Positions 33,819 to 41,663 of a stretch of DNA of 64,000 nt are shown piece after piece. The stretch lies in NCBI RefSeq assembly GCF_002161215.1, contig NZ_NFMB01000003.1:124001-188000 (forward strand). Direction: 5' to 3'. Source of the DNA: Flavonifractor sp. An10. Lineage in GTDB: Bacteria > Bacillota > Clostridia > Oscillospirales > Oscillospiraceae. The position numbers and the translations under genes were made by a program. Numbering within the stretch: position 1 is the stretch's first letter; each line of letters starts with the position of its first letter. A model generated the notes under the pieces. That model was not told where the DNA came from, did not search any database, and saw only the letters and a list, made by a program, of their open reading frames with translations.

Positions 33819-33878
33819 GACCCTGTCCGGCGGAGGACGCCCCCAGCCCCATCTGCCGGCAGGAAAGGAGCTTCTATC

Positions 33879-34451
33879 ATGGGAAACAATCGAATGGGCA
33901 GGATTCTCTCCGGCGTGCTGTCTGCGGCCCTGGTGCTCTCCCTGGCCCCCGCCGCCCTGGCGGCAGAGCCCGAGGCCACCGCGGAGCCGGAGGCCACCAC
34001 CCCCAACTGGGGTGACGGCAACGTATACGTCACCGACCTGGACAAGAGCGGCACCGCCGCCTCCTTTGTGGGCACCGACGGCAGCCCCTACTTCCGGATC
34101 CGGGATCTGGCTTACATCTTCACCGGCTCTGAGCACCAGTTCAACGTGGACTGGGTCGACGGCCAGGTGGTGGTCACCACCGGCGCGGCCTATGACGGCG
34201 ATGTGCTGGAGGTGCCCGCGGACATCTCCGCCGCCGACCGGAATCAGGCCCCGGCGGACATCACCGTGTCTGTGGACGGCCAGGAGCAGACCGTGCCCGC
34301 CATCGCCGTGGACGGCCACTACTACCTGACCGTGGAGTCCTTCAACGCCCTGCTGGGCACCGACGCCACCGTGCAGGAGAAGCCCGCCCCGGCTGAGGAG
34401 TCCCCCGCTCCCCAGGAGAGCACCGCGCCTGAGGCGGAGAGCGCCGAGTAA
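33879..34451 (+). CDS. Secreted copper-amine-oxidase-N-like (stalk domain) protein
   Basis: 190 residues with a signal peptide (RILSGVLSAALVLSLAPAALAA, cut near residue 28; ATG 33879 follows AGGAAAGGAG). Residues about 45-155 form one stalk-like domain (SPYFRIRDLAYIFTGSEHQFNVDW, then DGHYYLTVESFNALLG), and the C-terminus is a low-complexity Pro/Glu/Ala tail. The domain is paralogous to the C-terminal part of the next gene. No enzyme motif is seen; such proteins are taken to be wall-associated binding modules in Firmicutes. Confidence 0.8.
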   Translation: MGNNRMGRILSGVLSAALVLSLAPAALAAEPEATAEPEATTPNWGDGNVYVTDLDKSGTAASFVGTDGSPYFRIRDLAYIFTGSEHQFNVDWVDGQVVVTTGAAYDGDVLEVPADISAADRNQAPADITVSVDGQEQTVPAIAVDGHYYLTVESFNALLGTDATVQEKPAPAEESPAPQESTAPEAESAE

Positions 34452-34497
34452 GGCCCTCTTCCCGCCATTCCGGTTTCATCGTGTACACAAAAGAGGA

Positions 34498-34528
34498 GCC
34501 CGGCGGCAGCTGCCGCCGGGCCCTTTTT
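34498..34528 (+). terminator. Terminator after the small stalk-domain gene
   Basis: GCCCGGCGGCAG pairs with CTGCCGCCGGGC, followed by CCTTTTT. Confidence 0.85.
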
Positions 34529-34606
34529 CTGTTGGGAGGCGGTTCGCCCTCCTTTCAAGCCGTGAAATCGCCAGGAGATAAATTTGTGCGTTTTTCACAA
34601 AAACTA

Positions 34607-34635
34607 TCGACAACAAAATGGCAGAATGGTATAAT
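34607..34635 (+). promoter_or_regulatory. Promoter of the secreted 5'-nucleotidase gene
   Basis: TCGACA (34607-34612), 17-bp spacer, TATAAT (34630-34635); the same -35 variant as in the preceding gene. Confidence 0.65.
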
Positions 34636-34696
34636 TCCTGTGTTGGGGGAGGCCGGACAAGTCTCCCCCCGGGAAAGATGGAAAGGAGCGCAAACC

Positions 34697-36829
34697 ATGA
34701 AGCAGAAACGACTCAGCAAACTCCTCTCTGCCGTGTTGTCCGCGGCACTGGTGCTCTCTCTGGCACCCGCCGCCCTGGCGGCGGAGGGGGAGACCCACAT
34801 CACCATCATCGGCACCTCGGATACCCACGGCAACGTCTGGGGGTACTCCTACGAGGACATGGCCGAGAGCACCGATGACGGCCTGGCCCGCATCTCCACC
34901 TATGTCAACCAGGTGCGTGCGGAGAACCCCAACACCATCCTGGTGGACACCGGCGACACCATCCAGGGCACCATCATGACCGACGATCTCTACTCCAAGG
35001 ACACCGCGAACCACCCGGTGCCCGCCGCCATGAACTACATGGGCTACGACGCCTGGACACTGGGCAACCACGAGTTCAACTTCGGCGTTGACACCCTGAA
35101 ATCCATCCTGGCTCAGGCCGAGATGCCGGTGCTGGCGGCCAACATCAAGAACGCCGACGGCAGCTATTTCACCGGCGCGGGCTACACCATTGTGGAGCGG
35201 GGCGGCGTCAAGGTGGCCGTCATCGGCGTGGACACCCCCAACATCCCCCGCTGGGACGGCACCAAGCAGGGCGTGGAGGAGCTGACCTTTGAGCCCCTGG
35301 CCGACGCGGTGAACGAGTGCATCGACGCCATCGGCGACAGCGCCGACGTCATCATGGTCTGTGCCCACGCCGGTCTGGAGGCCGAGTACTCCACCGACGG
35401 CTCCGACGCCGGCAAGACCATCCTGGAGCAGTGCCCCGAGGTGGACATCCTCCAGCTGGGCCACACCCACACCACTTATGTGAACAACGACACCATCCCC
35501 GTGGGCGAGACCGCCAACAACGCCGGCGAGGTGGTGCGCTATGACCTGACCCTGGACGCCAACAAGGAGATCACCTCCGCCACCGTGGAGACCGTCTCCA
35601 TGGAGGGCATCGAGCCCGACCAGGGCCTGCGCGACGTGGCCGCCGTCAAGGACGCCCAGGACAAGACCGTGTCCTTCATCCAGGACAACGTGCTGGGCCA
35701 TGCCGCCGCCGACTTCCAGCCCGCCAACGAGATCGCCGGCATCCCCGCCGGCCGCATCCAGGACACCGCCGTCATCGACCTGATCGGCACCGTCCAGCTG
35801 GAGAACTCCGGCGCCGACGTCACCGCCGTGGCCCTGTTCAAGGACACCAGCGATCTGAAGGCCGGTCCGCTGAACTACGGCAACATGTTCGACATCTACA
35901 AGTACCCCAACGTGCTCTACACCGTGGAGGTCACCGGCGCCGAGATGAAGGCCTACATGGAGTGGGCCGCCGAGTGCTGGAACCAGTGGCAGCCCGGGGA
36001 CATCAACATCTCCTTCAACCCCGACAAGGCCGGCTATCTCCACGACCACTTCATCGGCCTGAACTATGAGGTCAACCTGTCCAAGCCCGCCGGTCAGCGC
36101 ATTGAGAACGTGACCTTCCAGGGGCAGCCCCTCACCGACGACATGCCCCTCACCCTGTGCGTCAACGACTACCGCTACACCGGCCTGAAGAACGAGGGCA
36201 TCATCTCCGGCGAGAAGACGTGGGAGTCCTCCGCCTCCGTCCGCGACATGCTGGTGGCCTACCTGGCCGAGCACGACCCCCTGGAGCCCGTGGTGGACAA
36301 CAACTGGAAGATCACCGGCGTGGATCTCCAGCTGGACAACCCGGAGCGTGCCGCTTACATCGAGAAGGTCAACTCCGGCGAGCTGGCCACCCCCTACAAC
36401 AAGAGCATCAACCTCAACGAGGCCAACAACGTCATCGTCAACGGCCTGCTCTGCTCCGCCGACAGCGCGGTGAGCAGCGGCCTGGGAGACACCACCTTCT
36501 ACCGCCTGCGTGATCTGGCCGCCGCCTTCCAGGGCACCACGGCCGCCTTCAACGTGGAGTGGAACGGCGGCGTGGTCATCACCAAGGGCGGCGAGTACAC
36601 CGCCGAGCCCCTGCCCGCCCGTGCCGACGGAACCGCCATTGACTACGCCGACCTGACCGTCACCGTGGACGGCGCGCCGGTGGAGGTCTCCGCCCTGCTG
36701 ATCGGCGGGAACTACTATGTCTCCGCCGACGGCATCAACACCCTGCTGGGCATCAGCGCCGCCGAGGCCGACGGCGTGCTGACCCTCACCGCCGACGAGG
36801 CGGGCGCCGGCAGCGGCAGCGCCGGCTGA
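34697..36829 (+). CDS. Secreted UshA-type 5'-nucleotidase/phosphoesterase with C-terminal stalk domain
   Basis: A 710-residue exported enzyme (signal peptide LSKLLSAVLSAALVLSLAPAALAA; ATG 34697 with SD AAAGGAG). The calcineurin-like phosphoesterase domain has the dimetal signatures GTSDTHGN (about 38-45), VDTGDTIQGT, LGNHEFNFG and HAGLEAEYS...QLGHTHTTYV. The 5'-nucleotidase C domain (about 330-520, AGRIQDTAVIDLIGTVQLE, FDIYKYPNVLYTVEVTGAEMKAYME) follows. The last ~140 residues are a stalk-like domain related to that of the preceding protein (FYRLRDLAAAFQGTTAAFNVEW). It probably hydrolyses extracellular nucleotides or cyclic nucleotides for salvage. Confidence 0.9.
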   Translation: MKQKRLSKLLSAVLSAALVLSLAPAALAAEGETHITIIGTSDTHGNVWGYSYEDMAESTDDGLARISTYVNQVRAENPNTILVDTGDTIQGTIMTDDLYSKDTANHPVPAAMNYMGYDAWTLGNHEFNFGVDTLKSILAQAEMPVLAANIKNADGSYFTGAGYTIVERGGVKVAVIGVDTPNIPRWDGTKQGVEELTFEPLADAVNECIDAIGDSADVIMVCAHAGLEAEYSTDGSDAGKTILEQCPEVDILQLGHTHTTYVNNDTIPVGETANNAGEVVRYDLTLDANKEITSATVETVSMEGIEPDQGLRDVAAVKDAQDKTVSFIQDNVLGHAAADFQPANEIAGIPAGRIQDTAVIDLIGTVQLENSGADVTAVALFKDTSDLKAGPLNYGNMFDIYKYPNVLYTVEVTGAEMKAYMEWAAECWNQWQPGDINISFNPDKAGYLHDHFIGLNYEVNLSKPAGQRIENVTFQGQPLTDDMPLTLCVNDYRYTGLKNEGIISGEKTWESSASVRDMLVAYLAEHDPLEPVVDNNWKITGVDLQLDNPERAAYIEKVNSGELATPYNKSINLNEANNVIVNGLLCSADSAVSSGLGDTTFYRLRDLAAAFQGTTAAFNVEWNGGVVITKGGEYTAEPLPARADGTAIDYADLTVTVDGAPVEVSALLIGGNYYVSADGINTLLGISAAEADGVLTLTADEAGAGSGSAG

Positions 36830-36856
36830 GCCATCAGCCCTCAAGCCATCTGAACC

Positions 36857-36889
36857 GGGCGGCGGGAGTTTCCCGCCGCCCACTTTTTT
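36857..36889 (+). terminator. Terminator of the 5'-nucleotidase gene
   Basis: GGGCGGCGGGA pairs with TCCCGCCGCCC, followed by ACTTTTTT. Confidence 0.9.
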
Positions 36890-36960
36890 GCCGCCGGGTT
36901 GTCCCGGCGGCGGTTTTATGGTAAGATCATCAGCACAGACGAAGAAAGGAGGTGCCGCCC

Positions 36961-37857
36961 ATGTCTCTGCCCAAGCTGATTGTGGTGCTGGGCACCACCG
37001 CCTGCGGCAAGAGCGGCCTGGGGGTGGAGCTGGCCAGGAGGTTTGACGGGGAGATCGTCTCCGCCGACTCCCGGCAGGTGTACAAGGGCCTGGATCTGGG
37101 CACCGGCAAGGTGACCGAGGAGGAGATGGAGGGCGTCCCCCACCACATGCTGGACGTGGTGGAGCCCAATCAGCCCTACTCGGTGGCCGACTTCCAGGCC
37201 GGGGCCTACGCCGCCATCGACGATATCCTCGCCCGGGGCAGGCGCCCCTTCCTGGTGGGGGGCACCGGGCTGTATGTCCGGGCGGTGACCGAGGGCTTCA
37301 CCTTCACCGACGCCCGGCCCGACCCCGCCCTCCGGGCGGAGCTGGAGGGGAAAACCACGGAGGAGCTGTACGCCCTGCTGCGGGAGAAAACCGGCGTCAC
37401 CCTCACCGGCGGGGAGGAGAGCAACCGCCACCGCCTCATGCGCTCGGTGGAGAAGGCCCTGTCCGGCCGGTGGGAGAGCCCGCCGCCGCGGCCCCGGTAT
37501 GACTGCCTGCTGCTTGGGGTGACCTTCCCCCGGGAGGCGGTGTGCCGCCGCATTGACGCCCGCCTCCAGGCCCGCATCGACGCCGGGATGCTCGACGAGG
37601 TGGCAGACCTCCGGGCCAATGGGGCCACCGACGAGTTCCTGGAGGGGCTGGGGCTGGAGTACCGCTACATCCTGCGCTACCTCACCGGGCAGATCACCAC
37701 CCTGGACGGCCTGAAGGACGAGCTGGGCCGGGCCATCAAGCGCTTTGCCAAGCGGCAGATGGTGTGGTTCAAAAAGGACAGGGACGTGCTGTGGCTGGAT
37801 ATGGAGGGTGACTTTCTCACCCAGGCCGTCCGGGCCGTGGAGGGCTTTCTGGCCTGA
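36961..37857 (+). CDS. miaA: tRNA dimethylallyltransferase
   Basis: A 298-residue enzyme that isopentenylates A37 of tRNAs reading UNN codons. P-loop VVLGTTACGKSGLGVELA (about residues 8-25), DSRQVYKGLDLGTGKV, PHHMLDVVEP, VGGTGLYVRAVTEGF and the C-terminal GLEYRYILRYLTGQI...QMVWFKKDRDVLW are all characteristic. ATG 36961 is preferred (AAAGGAGGTG 7 nt upstream) over the GTG at 36952, which lies inside the SD. In many Firmicutes hfq is next; here an HD-domain gene follows instead. Confidence 0.95.
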   Translation: MSLPKLIVVLGTTACGKSGLGVELARRFDGEIVSADSRQVYKGLDLGTGKVTEEEMEGVPHHMLDVVEPNQPYSVADFQAGAYAAIDDILARGRRPFLVGGTGLYVRAVTEGFTFTDARPDPALRAELEGKTTEELYALLREKTGVTLTGGEESNRHRLMRSVEKALSGRWESPPPRPRYDCLLLGVTFPREAVCRRIDARLQARIDAGMLDEVADLRANGATDEFLEGLGLEYRYILRYLTGQITTLDGLKDELGRAIKRFAKRQMVWFKKDRDVLWLDMEGDFLTQAVRAVEGFLA

Positions 37858-37979
37858 GTCCTTCCCCTTTTCTTAAAAAAACTTTACCAAATCCTAAACT
37901 TCTCTCCATGGACTCTTTCGTCCCGGGCGGTATACTGGTAGACAGAAACCGGAACGCCCGGGGGAAGGAGTCCATTGCC

Positions 37980-38498
37980 ATGCGGAAGCATCCAAACGAG
38001 AGGGAATACTGGGACTGCGTGTCCGAGCTGCTGGCCGACGGCGCCGTGCAGGCCATGCGCCTGCTGCCCCAGCACCGGGCCGGGGTGAGCTGCTTCGACC
38101 ACAGTGTGCTGGTCAGCCGCATCAGCTGGCGCATCTGCCGCGCCCTGGGGCTGGATGAGCGGGCGGCGGCCCGGGGCGGCCTGCTCCACGACCTCTACCT
38201 CTACAACTGGCGGGAGAAGTCCACCCACCCCGGCGTCCGCCACGGCACCGAGCATCCCGCCATCGCCCTGGCCAACGCCCGGGCCCGCTTCCCCCTGACG
38301 TGGAAGGAGGCGGACATCATCGCCACACACATGTTCCCCTACACGCCCACCAAATTCTATCACTGTCTGGAGTCGGCGGTGGTGAGCACGGTGGACAAGC
38401 TGTGCGCCGCCGCTGAGGTGCTGGGTCTGGTGCGGCCCTGGGCGGAGCGCGTCCCCCTGCCCGCCGCGCCGGAGGCCCGTCAGGGCTGCACGCCGTGA
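37980..38498 (+). CDS. HD-domain phosphohydrolase-like protein
   Basis: 172 residues; ATG 37980 after GGGGAAGGAG. The HD metal site is visible as H in CFDHSVLVSRISWRI (about 40), HD in GGLLHDLYLYN (about 67-68), H in VRHGTEHPAIAL, and a later ATHMFPYTPTK...STVDKLC. These match HDIG/'HD domain-containing' hydrolases acting on nucleotides or phosphate esters; the substrate is unknown. It starts 122 bp after miaA, with a TATACT near 37931 that may be its own -10 box. Confidence 0.8.
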   Translation: MRKHPNEREYWDCVSELLADGAVQAMRLLPQHRAGVSCFDHSVLVSRISWRICRALGLDERAAARGGLLHDLYLYNWREKSTHPGVRHGTEHPAIALANARARFPLTWKEADIIATHMFPYTPTKFYHCLESAVVSTVDKLCAAAEVLGLVRPWAERVPLPAAPEARQGCTP

Positions 38499-38544
38499 AA
38501 AAAGGCCCCGCGCACCCGCTTCTGTGCGGGCGCGCGGGGCCTTT
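38498..38544 (-). terminator. Terminator of the YczE-like gene
   Basis: AAAGGCCCCGCGC (38501-38513) pairs with GCGCGGGGCCTTT (38532-38544); on the minus strand it ends in T6. It also lies just after the HD gene on the plus strand. Confidence 0.8.
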
Positions 38545-38552
38545 CCGCCCCT

Positions 38553-39236
38553 TTACGCGGCCTGTCCCTCTGAGGCGCCGGAGCCGTCCCGGTGCTCCAA
38601 AACGTGCTGTATGCCTCCATTGAGGCGGCTGTGGAACGTCCGGGCGATCATCCCCACCAGGAGGGCGGAGAGAATGGTGCCCTCCCGCACGCCGGCCAGC
38701 CGGTGGTAGAGCAGCAGGCCGAGCACCGCCGCCGTCACCGCCATGGTCACGTCCACCGCCACCTTGGTCTTGCCGAAGTCGGTGTGCCAGGTGGTGGAGA
38801 TGGCGCTGACGGTACACTCGCCGGGGAGCATCACTACCCCGGCGGCCATCTCCATAAAAACGCCGAAGCCCAGCACCAGGCAGCCCAGGAGCAGGGACAG
38901 CACCTGGAGGGGGTAGCCCTGGGGACTGTAGGCGGTGAGCATGGACATGGTCAGGTCGATGAAGCAGGAGAAGCCCAGGGTCACGGGGATCTCCAGCCAG
39001 AAATGCCGGGGAAACCGCCGGCGGAGGATCCCCAGCTGGAGCGCCACCAGCAGCAGGTTGAACACCAGGGTAAACATGCCCAGGGTGGGCGCAAAGCCGA
39101 TGTCCAGCACGTAGGGGATGCTGGTAATCGGGGACGTGCCCAGTCTGGCCTTGGTGATCAGGCTGACTCCCAGGGCGTTGACGAACAGCCCCGCGGTGAA
39201 AAAGAGATACCGGCGTATCAGCTCTCCTCTGTTCAT
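38553..39236 (-). CDS. YczE/YyaS/YitT-family membrane protein (copy 1)
   Basis: 227 residues, about six membrane segments (LIRRYLFFTAGLFVNALGVSLIT, LGMFTLVFNLLLVALQLGIL, VTLGFSCFIDLTMSMLTA, VLSLLLGCLVLGFGVFMEMAAGVVMLPGE...). KARLGTSPITSIPYVL near the first helix and the AGVREGTILSALLVG motif are family hallmarks. GTG/ATG choice: the ATG at 39236 with GGGAGG upstream overlaps the marR stop by 4 bp. The function of the family is unclear (exporter-like). It is controlled by the marR gene in front of it and has a close paralogue at 50566. Confidence 0.85.
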   Translation of the reverse strand: MNRGELIRRYLFFTAGLFVNALGVSLITKARLGTSPITSIPYVLDIGFAPTLGMFTLVFNLLLVALQLGILRRRFPRHFWLEIPVTLGFSCFIDLTMSMLTAYSPQGYPLQVLSLLLGCLVLGFGVFMEMAAGVVMLPGECTVSAISTTWHTDFGKTKVAVDVTMAVTAAVLGLLLYHRLAGVREGTILSALLVGMIARTFHSRLNGGIQHVLEHRDGSGASEGQAA

Positions 39237-39667
39237 TGCAGCGCCTCCCTGTTCTCCGCCAGATGCTCGCACACATGGCGCAGGCCCCGCAGCAGGGCCG
39301 CGCCCTCGGCCTCGTCCAGGCCGGAGAGCATCTCCCGGTCGCACGCCTCCAGCACCCGCAGCACCTCCCGCTGCTTCTCCCAGCCGAAGTCCGTCAGGTA
39401 GACGTGGAGGGCGCGGCGGTCGCCCCCCTCGGCCCGGCGCTCCACCAGGCCCTTCTCCTCCATCCGGCCCAGCAGGCCGGTGAGGGTGGCCGGGTCGATC
39501 TGGCACCCCAGGGCGATGTTTTTCTGCACGCTGCCGTTATGAAGGCCCAGGTAGTTGAGCACCTTGGGCTGCCCCGCCGTCAGGCCGGAGCCGGCCAGCC
39601 GGGCCAGGATCCTGCGCTGGAACATGCCCTGGGCGGCCAGCAGCAGGTAGTGAAAGCTGGTATCCAT
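39233..39667 (-). CDS. MarR-family transcriptional regulator (copy 1)
   Basis: A 144-residue winged-helix regulator. The DNA-binding core is LTAGQPKVLNYLGLHNGSVQKNIALGCQIDPATLTGLLGRMEEKGLVER (about residues 28-78), followed by the wing GGDRRALHVYLTDFG and C-terminal dimerisation helices. It is the first gene of a two-gene unit with the YczE-like gene. Two palindromic sites (39687-39715) lie between its promoter and start codon, so it probably represses itself. Its closest relative in this window is the regulator at 51241. Confidence 0.92.
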   Translation of the reverse strand: MDTSFHYLLLAAQGMFQRRILARLAGSGLTAGQPKVLNYLGLHNGSVQKNIALGCQIDPATLTGLLGRMEEKGLVERRAEGGDRRALHVYLTDFGWEKQREVLRVLEACDREMLSGLDEAEGAALLRGLRHVCEHLAENREALQ

Positions 39668-39686
39668 CCTCTGTCCTCCTCAGACT

Positions 39687-39715
39687 ATTTGTATCCAAAT
39701 GATTTGTATGCAAAT
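39687..39715. promoter_or_regulatory. Tandem MarR operator candidate
   Basis: ATTTGTATCCAAAT (39687-39700) and ATTTGTATGCAAAT (39702-39715), each with ATTTG-N4-CAAAT dyad symmetry, spaced 15 bp apart just downstream of the -10 box. Confidence 0.75.
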
Positions 39716-39744
39716 AATATAGCAGGAAATCCCCCGCCTGTCAA
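39716..39744 (-). promoter_or_regulatory. Promoter of marR copy 1
   Basis: On the minus strand: TTGACA (39744-39739), 17-bp spacer, TATATT (39721-39716). Confidence 0.75.
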
Positions 39745-39769
39745 TTGTCCGGATCCGCCAAAAATGTGG

Positions 39770-39798
39770 TTGACTTTTCCCCTGTGGGCCCGTATACT
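39770..39798 (+). promoter_or_regulatory. Promoter of the glycine riboswitch / gcv operon
   Basis: TTGACT (39770-39775), 17-bp spacer, TATACT (39793-39798). Confidence 0.7.
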
Positions 39799-39842
39799 GA
39801 TGAGTGTAAAATATGGCATCAACTTCATACCGCCGGATGATG

Positions 39843-39988
39843 GGGCCGAGAGAGGGCGGGAAACCGCCGCCGAAGGGGCAAGCGCAGGGATCTCTCAGGC
39901 AGAAGGATCGGCCCCGGACGGGACTCTGGAAAGCGGACGGCAGTCCGCGCCGACGGGGGCAAAACTCTCAGGCAACCCAACAGAGGCG
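39843..39988 (+). promoter_or_regulatory. Tandem glycine riboswitch
   Basis: Two gcvT-type aptamers in series. Aptamer 1 has GAGAGAGGGCGG, GCCGAAGGGGCAA and ATCTCTCAGGCA; aptamer 2 has GACTCTGGAAAGCGG, CGCCGACGGGGGCAA and ACTCTCAGGCAA, with GCAGAAGGATCGG as linker. Glycine binding normally turns such leaders on. They sit directly before the glycine cleavage operon, with a terminator between. Confidence 0.95.
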
Positions 39989-40015
39989 CATGGCAGAATT
40001 GCCATGCGCTTTTTT
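39986..40015 (+). terminator. Glycine-riboswitch expression-platform terminator
   Basis: GCGCATGGCA pairs with TGCCATGCGC (loop GAAT), followed by TTTTTT, ending 30 bp before gcvT. Confidence 0.9.
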
Positions 40016-40045
40016 GCTGTCCAAAATCAGAAGGAGGGAATGGAA

Positions 40046-41116
40046 ATGGAAGGACGCAAGACCCCCCTCTACGACCGCCACACGGCGGCGGGAGGGAAGA
40101 TCGTCCCCTTCGCCGGGTGGCTGCTGCCGGTGCAGTACAGCGGCGTGATCGCCGAGCACAGGGCGGTGCGCTCCGCCTGCGGGCTGTTCGACGTGAGCCA
40201 CATGGGGGAGCTGGTGCTGCGGGGCGCCGACGCCCTGGTCAACGTGAACAACCTGATGACCAACGACTTCTCCGGCATGGCGGACGGCCAGGCCCGGTAC
40301 TCCCCCATGTGCTACGAGGACGGGGGCGTGGTGGACGATCTGATCGTCTACAGGTGCTCGGACACGGCCTATCTGATCGTGGTCAACGCCGCCAACAGGG
40401 ACAAGGACGCCGGCTGGATCCGCGCCCATCTGACCGGCGACTGCGCCATGGAGGACATCTCCGACCAGGTGGCCCAGCTGGCCCTCCAGGGGCCGGAGGC
40501 AGAGTCCATCCTCCGCACCCTGACGGGGGACATCCCGGAGAAGAACTACACCGCCGTGCTCCGCGGCACGGTGGATGGGCGGCCCTGCCTGGTGTCCCGC
40601 ACCGGGTACACCGGGGAGGACGGGTTTGAGCTCTACTGCGCCCCCGGCGACGCCCCCGCCCTGTGGGACGCCCTGATCGCCGCCGGGGCCGTGCCCTGCG
40701 GCCTGGGGGCCCGGGACACCCTGCGGCTGGAGGCCGCCATGCCCCTCTACGGACACGAGCTGTCCCCGGAGATCAACCCCTACGAGGCGGGCCTGGGCAT
40801 CTTCGTTAAGCTGGACAAGGACGGCTTCATCGGCAAGGCGGCCCTGGAGCAGGCCCGGCCGGTACGCCGCCGCCGGGTGGGCCTGAAGATGACCGGCCGG
40901 GGCATCGCCCGGGAGGAGTGCCCGGTGTACGACGGGGAGCGGCAGATCGGCGTGGTCACCTCGGGCACCCACTGTCCCTGGCTGGGCTGTGCCGTGGCCA
41001 TGGCCCTGGTGGACGCCGATTACAAGGAGCCGGGCACCGCCCTCCAGGTGGACGTGCGGGGCCGCCGGGTGGAGGCCGAGGTGGTCAAGACCCCGTTCTA
41101 CAAGAGGAATGGATAA
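40046..41116 (+). CDS. gcvT: Glycine cleavage system T protein (aminomethyltransferase)
   Basis: A 356-residue tetrahydrofolate-dependent T protein, which takes the methylene group from the aminomethyl-lipoyl H protein and releases ammonia. The N-terminal LYDRHTAAGGKIVPFAGWLLPVQY, GLFDVSHMGEL, SRTGYTGEDGFELY and LGARDTLRLEAAMPLYGHEL stretches are diagnostic. The ATG at 40046 gives a good SD spacing (AAGGAGGG); an ATG 6 bp earlier is too close. First gene of gcvT-H-PA-PB-lpdA. Confidence 0.95.
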   Translation: MEGRKTPLYDRHTAAGGKIVPFAGWLLPVQYSGVIAEHRAVRSACGLFDVSHMGELVLRGADALVNVNNLMTNDFSGMADGQARYSPMCYEDGGVVDDLIVYRCSDTAYLIVVNAANRDKDAGWIRAHLTGDCAMEDISDQVAQLALQGPEAESILRTLTGDIPEKNYTAVLRGTVDGRPCLVSRTGYTGEDGFELYCAPGDAPALWDALIAAGAVPCGLGARDTLRLEAAMPLYGHELSPEINPYEAGLGIFVKLDKDGFIGKAALEQARPVRRRRVGLKMTGRGIAREECPVYDGERQIGVVTSGTHCPWLGCAVAMALVDADYKEPGTALQVDVRGRRVEAEVVKTPFYKRNG

Positions 41117-41257
41117 TTGACAATGGATAATTGATAATTCAGCAGAGCCTTCCCCTCTGCATATTTCCGGTTCTCTGGCAGATCCAAGGCCGGCGGATCT
41201 TCCGCTGTATGCCCCGTACCCCATAATTTTCAATTCTCAATTCTCAATTTTCAAAAA
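41112..41257. repeat. A/T-rich inverted-repeat cassette between gcvT and gcvH
   Basis: Left block: GATAATTGACAATGGATAATTG; right block: AATTTTCAATTCTCAATTCTCAATT, roughly inverted. It resembles ATTGACAATTG-type intergenic repeats that occur widely in Firmicutes. It separates gcvT and gcvH by 165 bp without an evident terminator. Confidence 0.55.
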
Positions 41258-41281
41258 AATCAATGGCTGGAGGTTATCACT

Positions 41282-41662
41282 ATGAACATCCCTGATGAGC
41301 TGCGCTACACCAAGTCCCACGAGTGGCTGAAGGAGGAGGACGGGATCTATACCGTGGGCCTCACCGACTTCGCCCAGCACGCCCTGGGCGACATCGTCTT
41401 TGTCAACCTGCCCCAGGAGGGGGATCCGCTGACCGCCGGAGAGGCCCTGGGCGACGTGGAGTCGGTGAAGGCCGTGTCCGACGTGATCTCCCCTGTGTCC
41501 GGCGTGGTAAAGGCGGTCAACGAGGAGCTGCTGGACAATCCCGCCCTGGTAAACGAGGATCCCTACGGGGCCTGGCTGGTTCAGGTGGAGGAGGTTTCCG
41601 ACGAGGAGGAGCTGCTGGACGCGGCGGCCTACGAGGCCCACTGCGCCGGGGAGGAGGGCTGA
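41282..41662 (+). CDS. gcvH: Glycine cleavage system H protein
   Basis: A 126-residue lipoyl carrier protein that shuttles the aminomethyl group between P, T and L proteins. The lipoylated lysine is Lys63 in [20 protein letters not shown]; the YTKSHEWLK start and the [11 protein letters not shown]-terminal part are standard. SD TGGAGG is 9 nt upstream of the ATG. It sits 1 bp before gcvPA. Confidence 0.96.
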   Translation: MNIPDELRYTKSHEWLKEEDGIYTVGLTDFAQHALGDIVFVNLPQEGDPLTAGEALGDVESVKAVSDVISPVSGVVKAVNEELLDNPALVNEDPYGAWLVQVEEVSDEEELLDAAAYEAHCAGEEG

Positions 41663-41663
41663 C

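Noticed and set aside
39843-40015. The glycine riboswitch as a novel finding
   Set aside because: Tandem glycine aptamers before gcvT are well known; annotated as a feature only.
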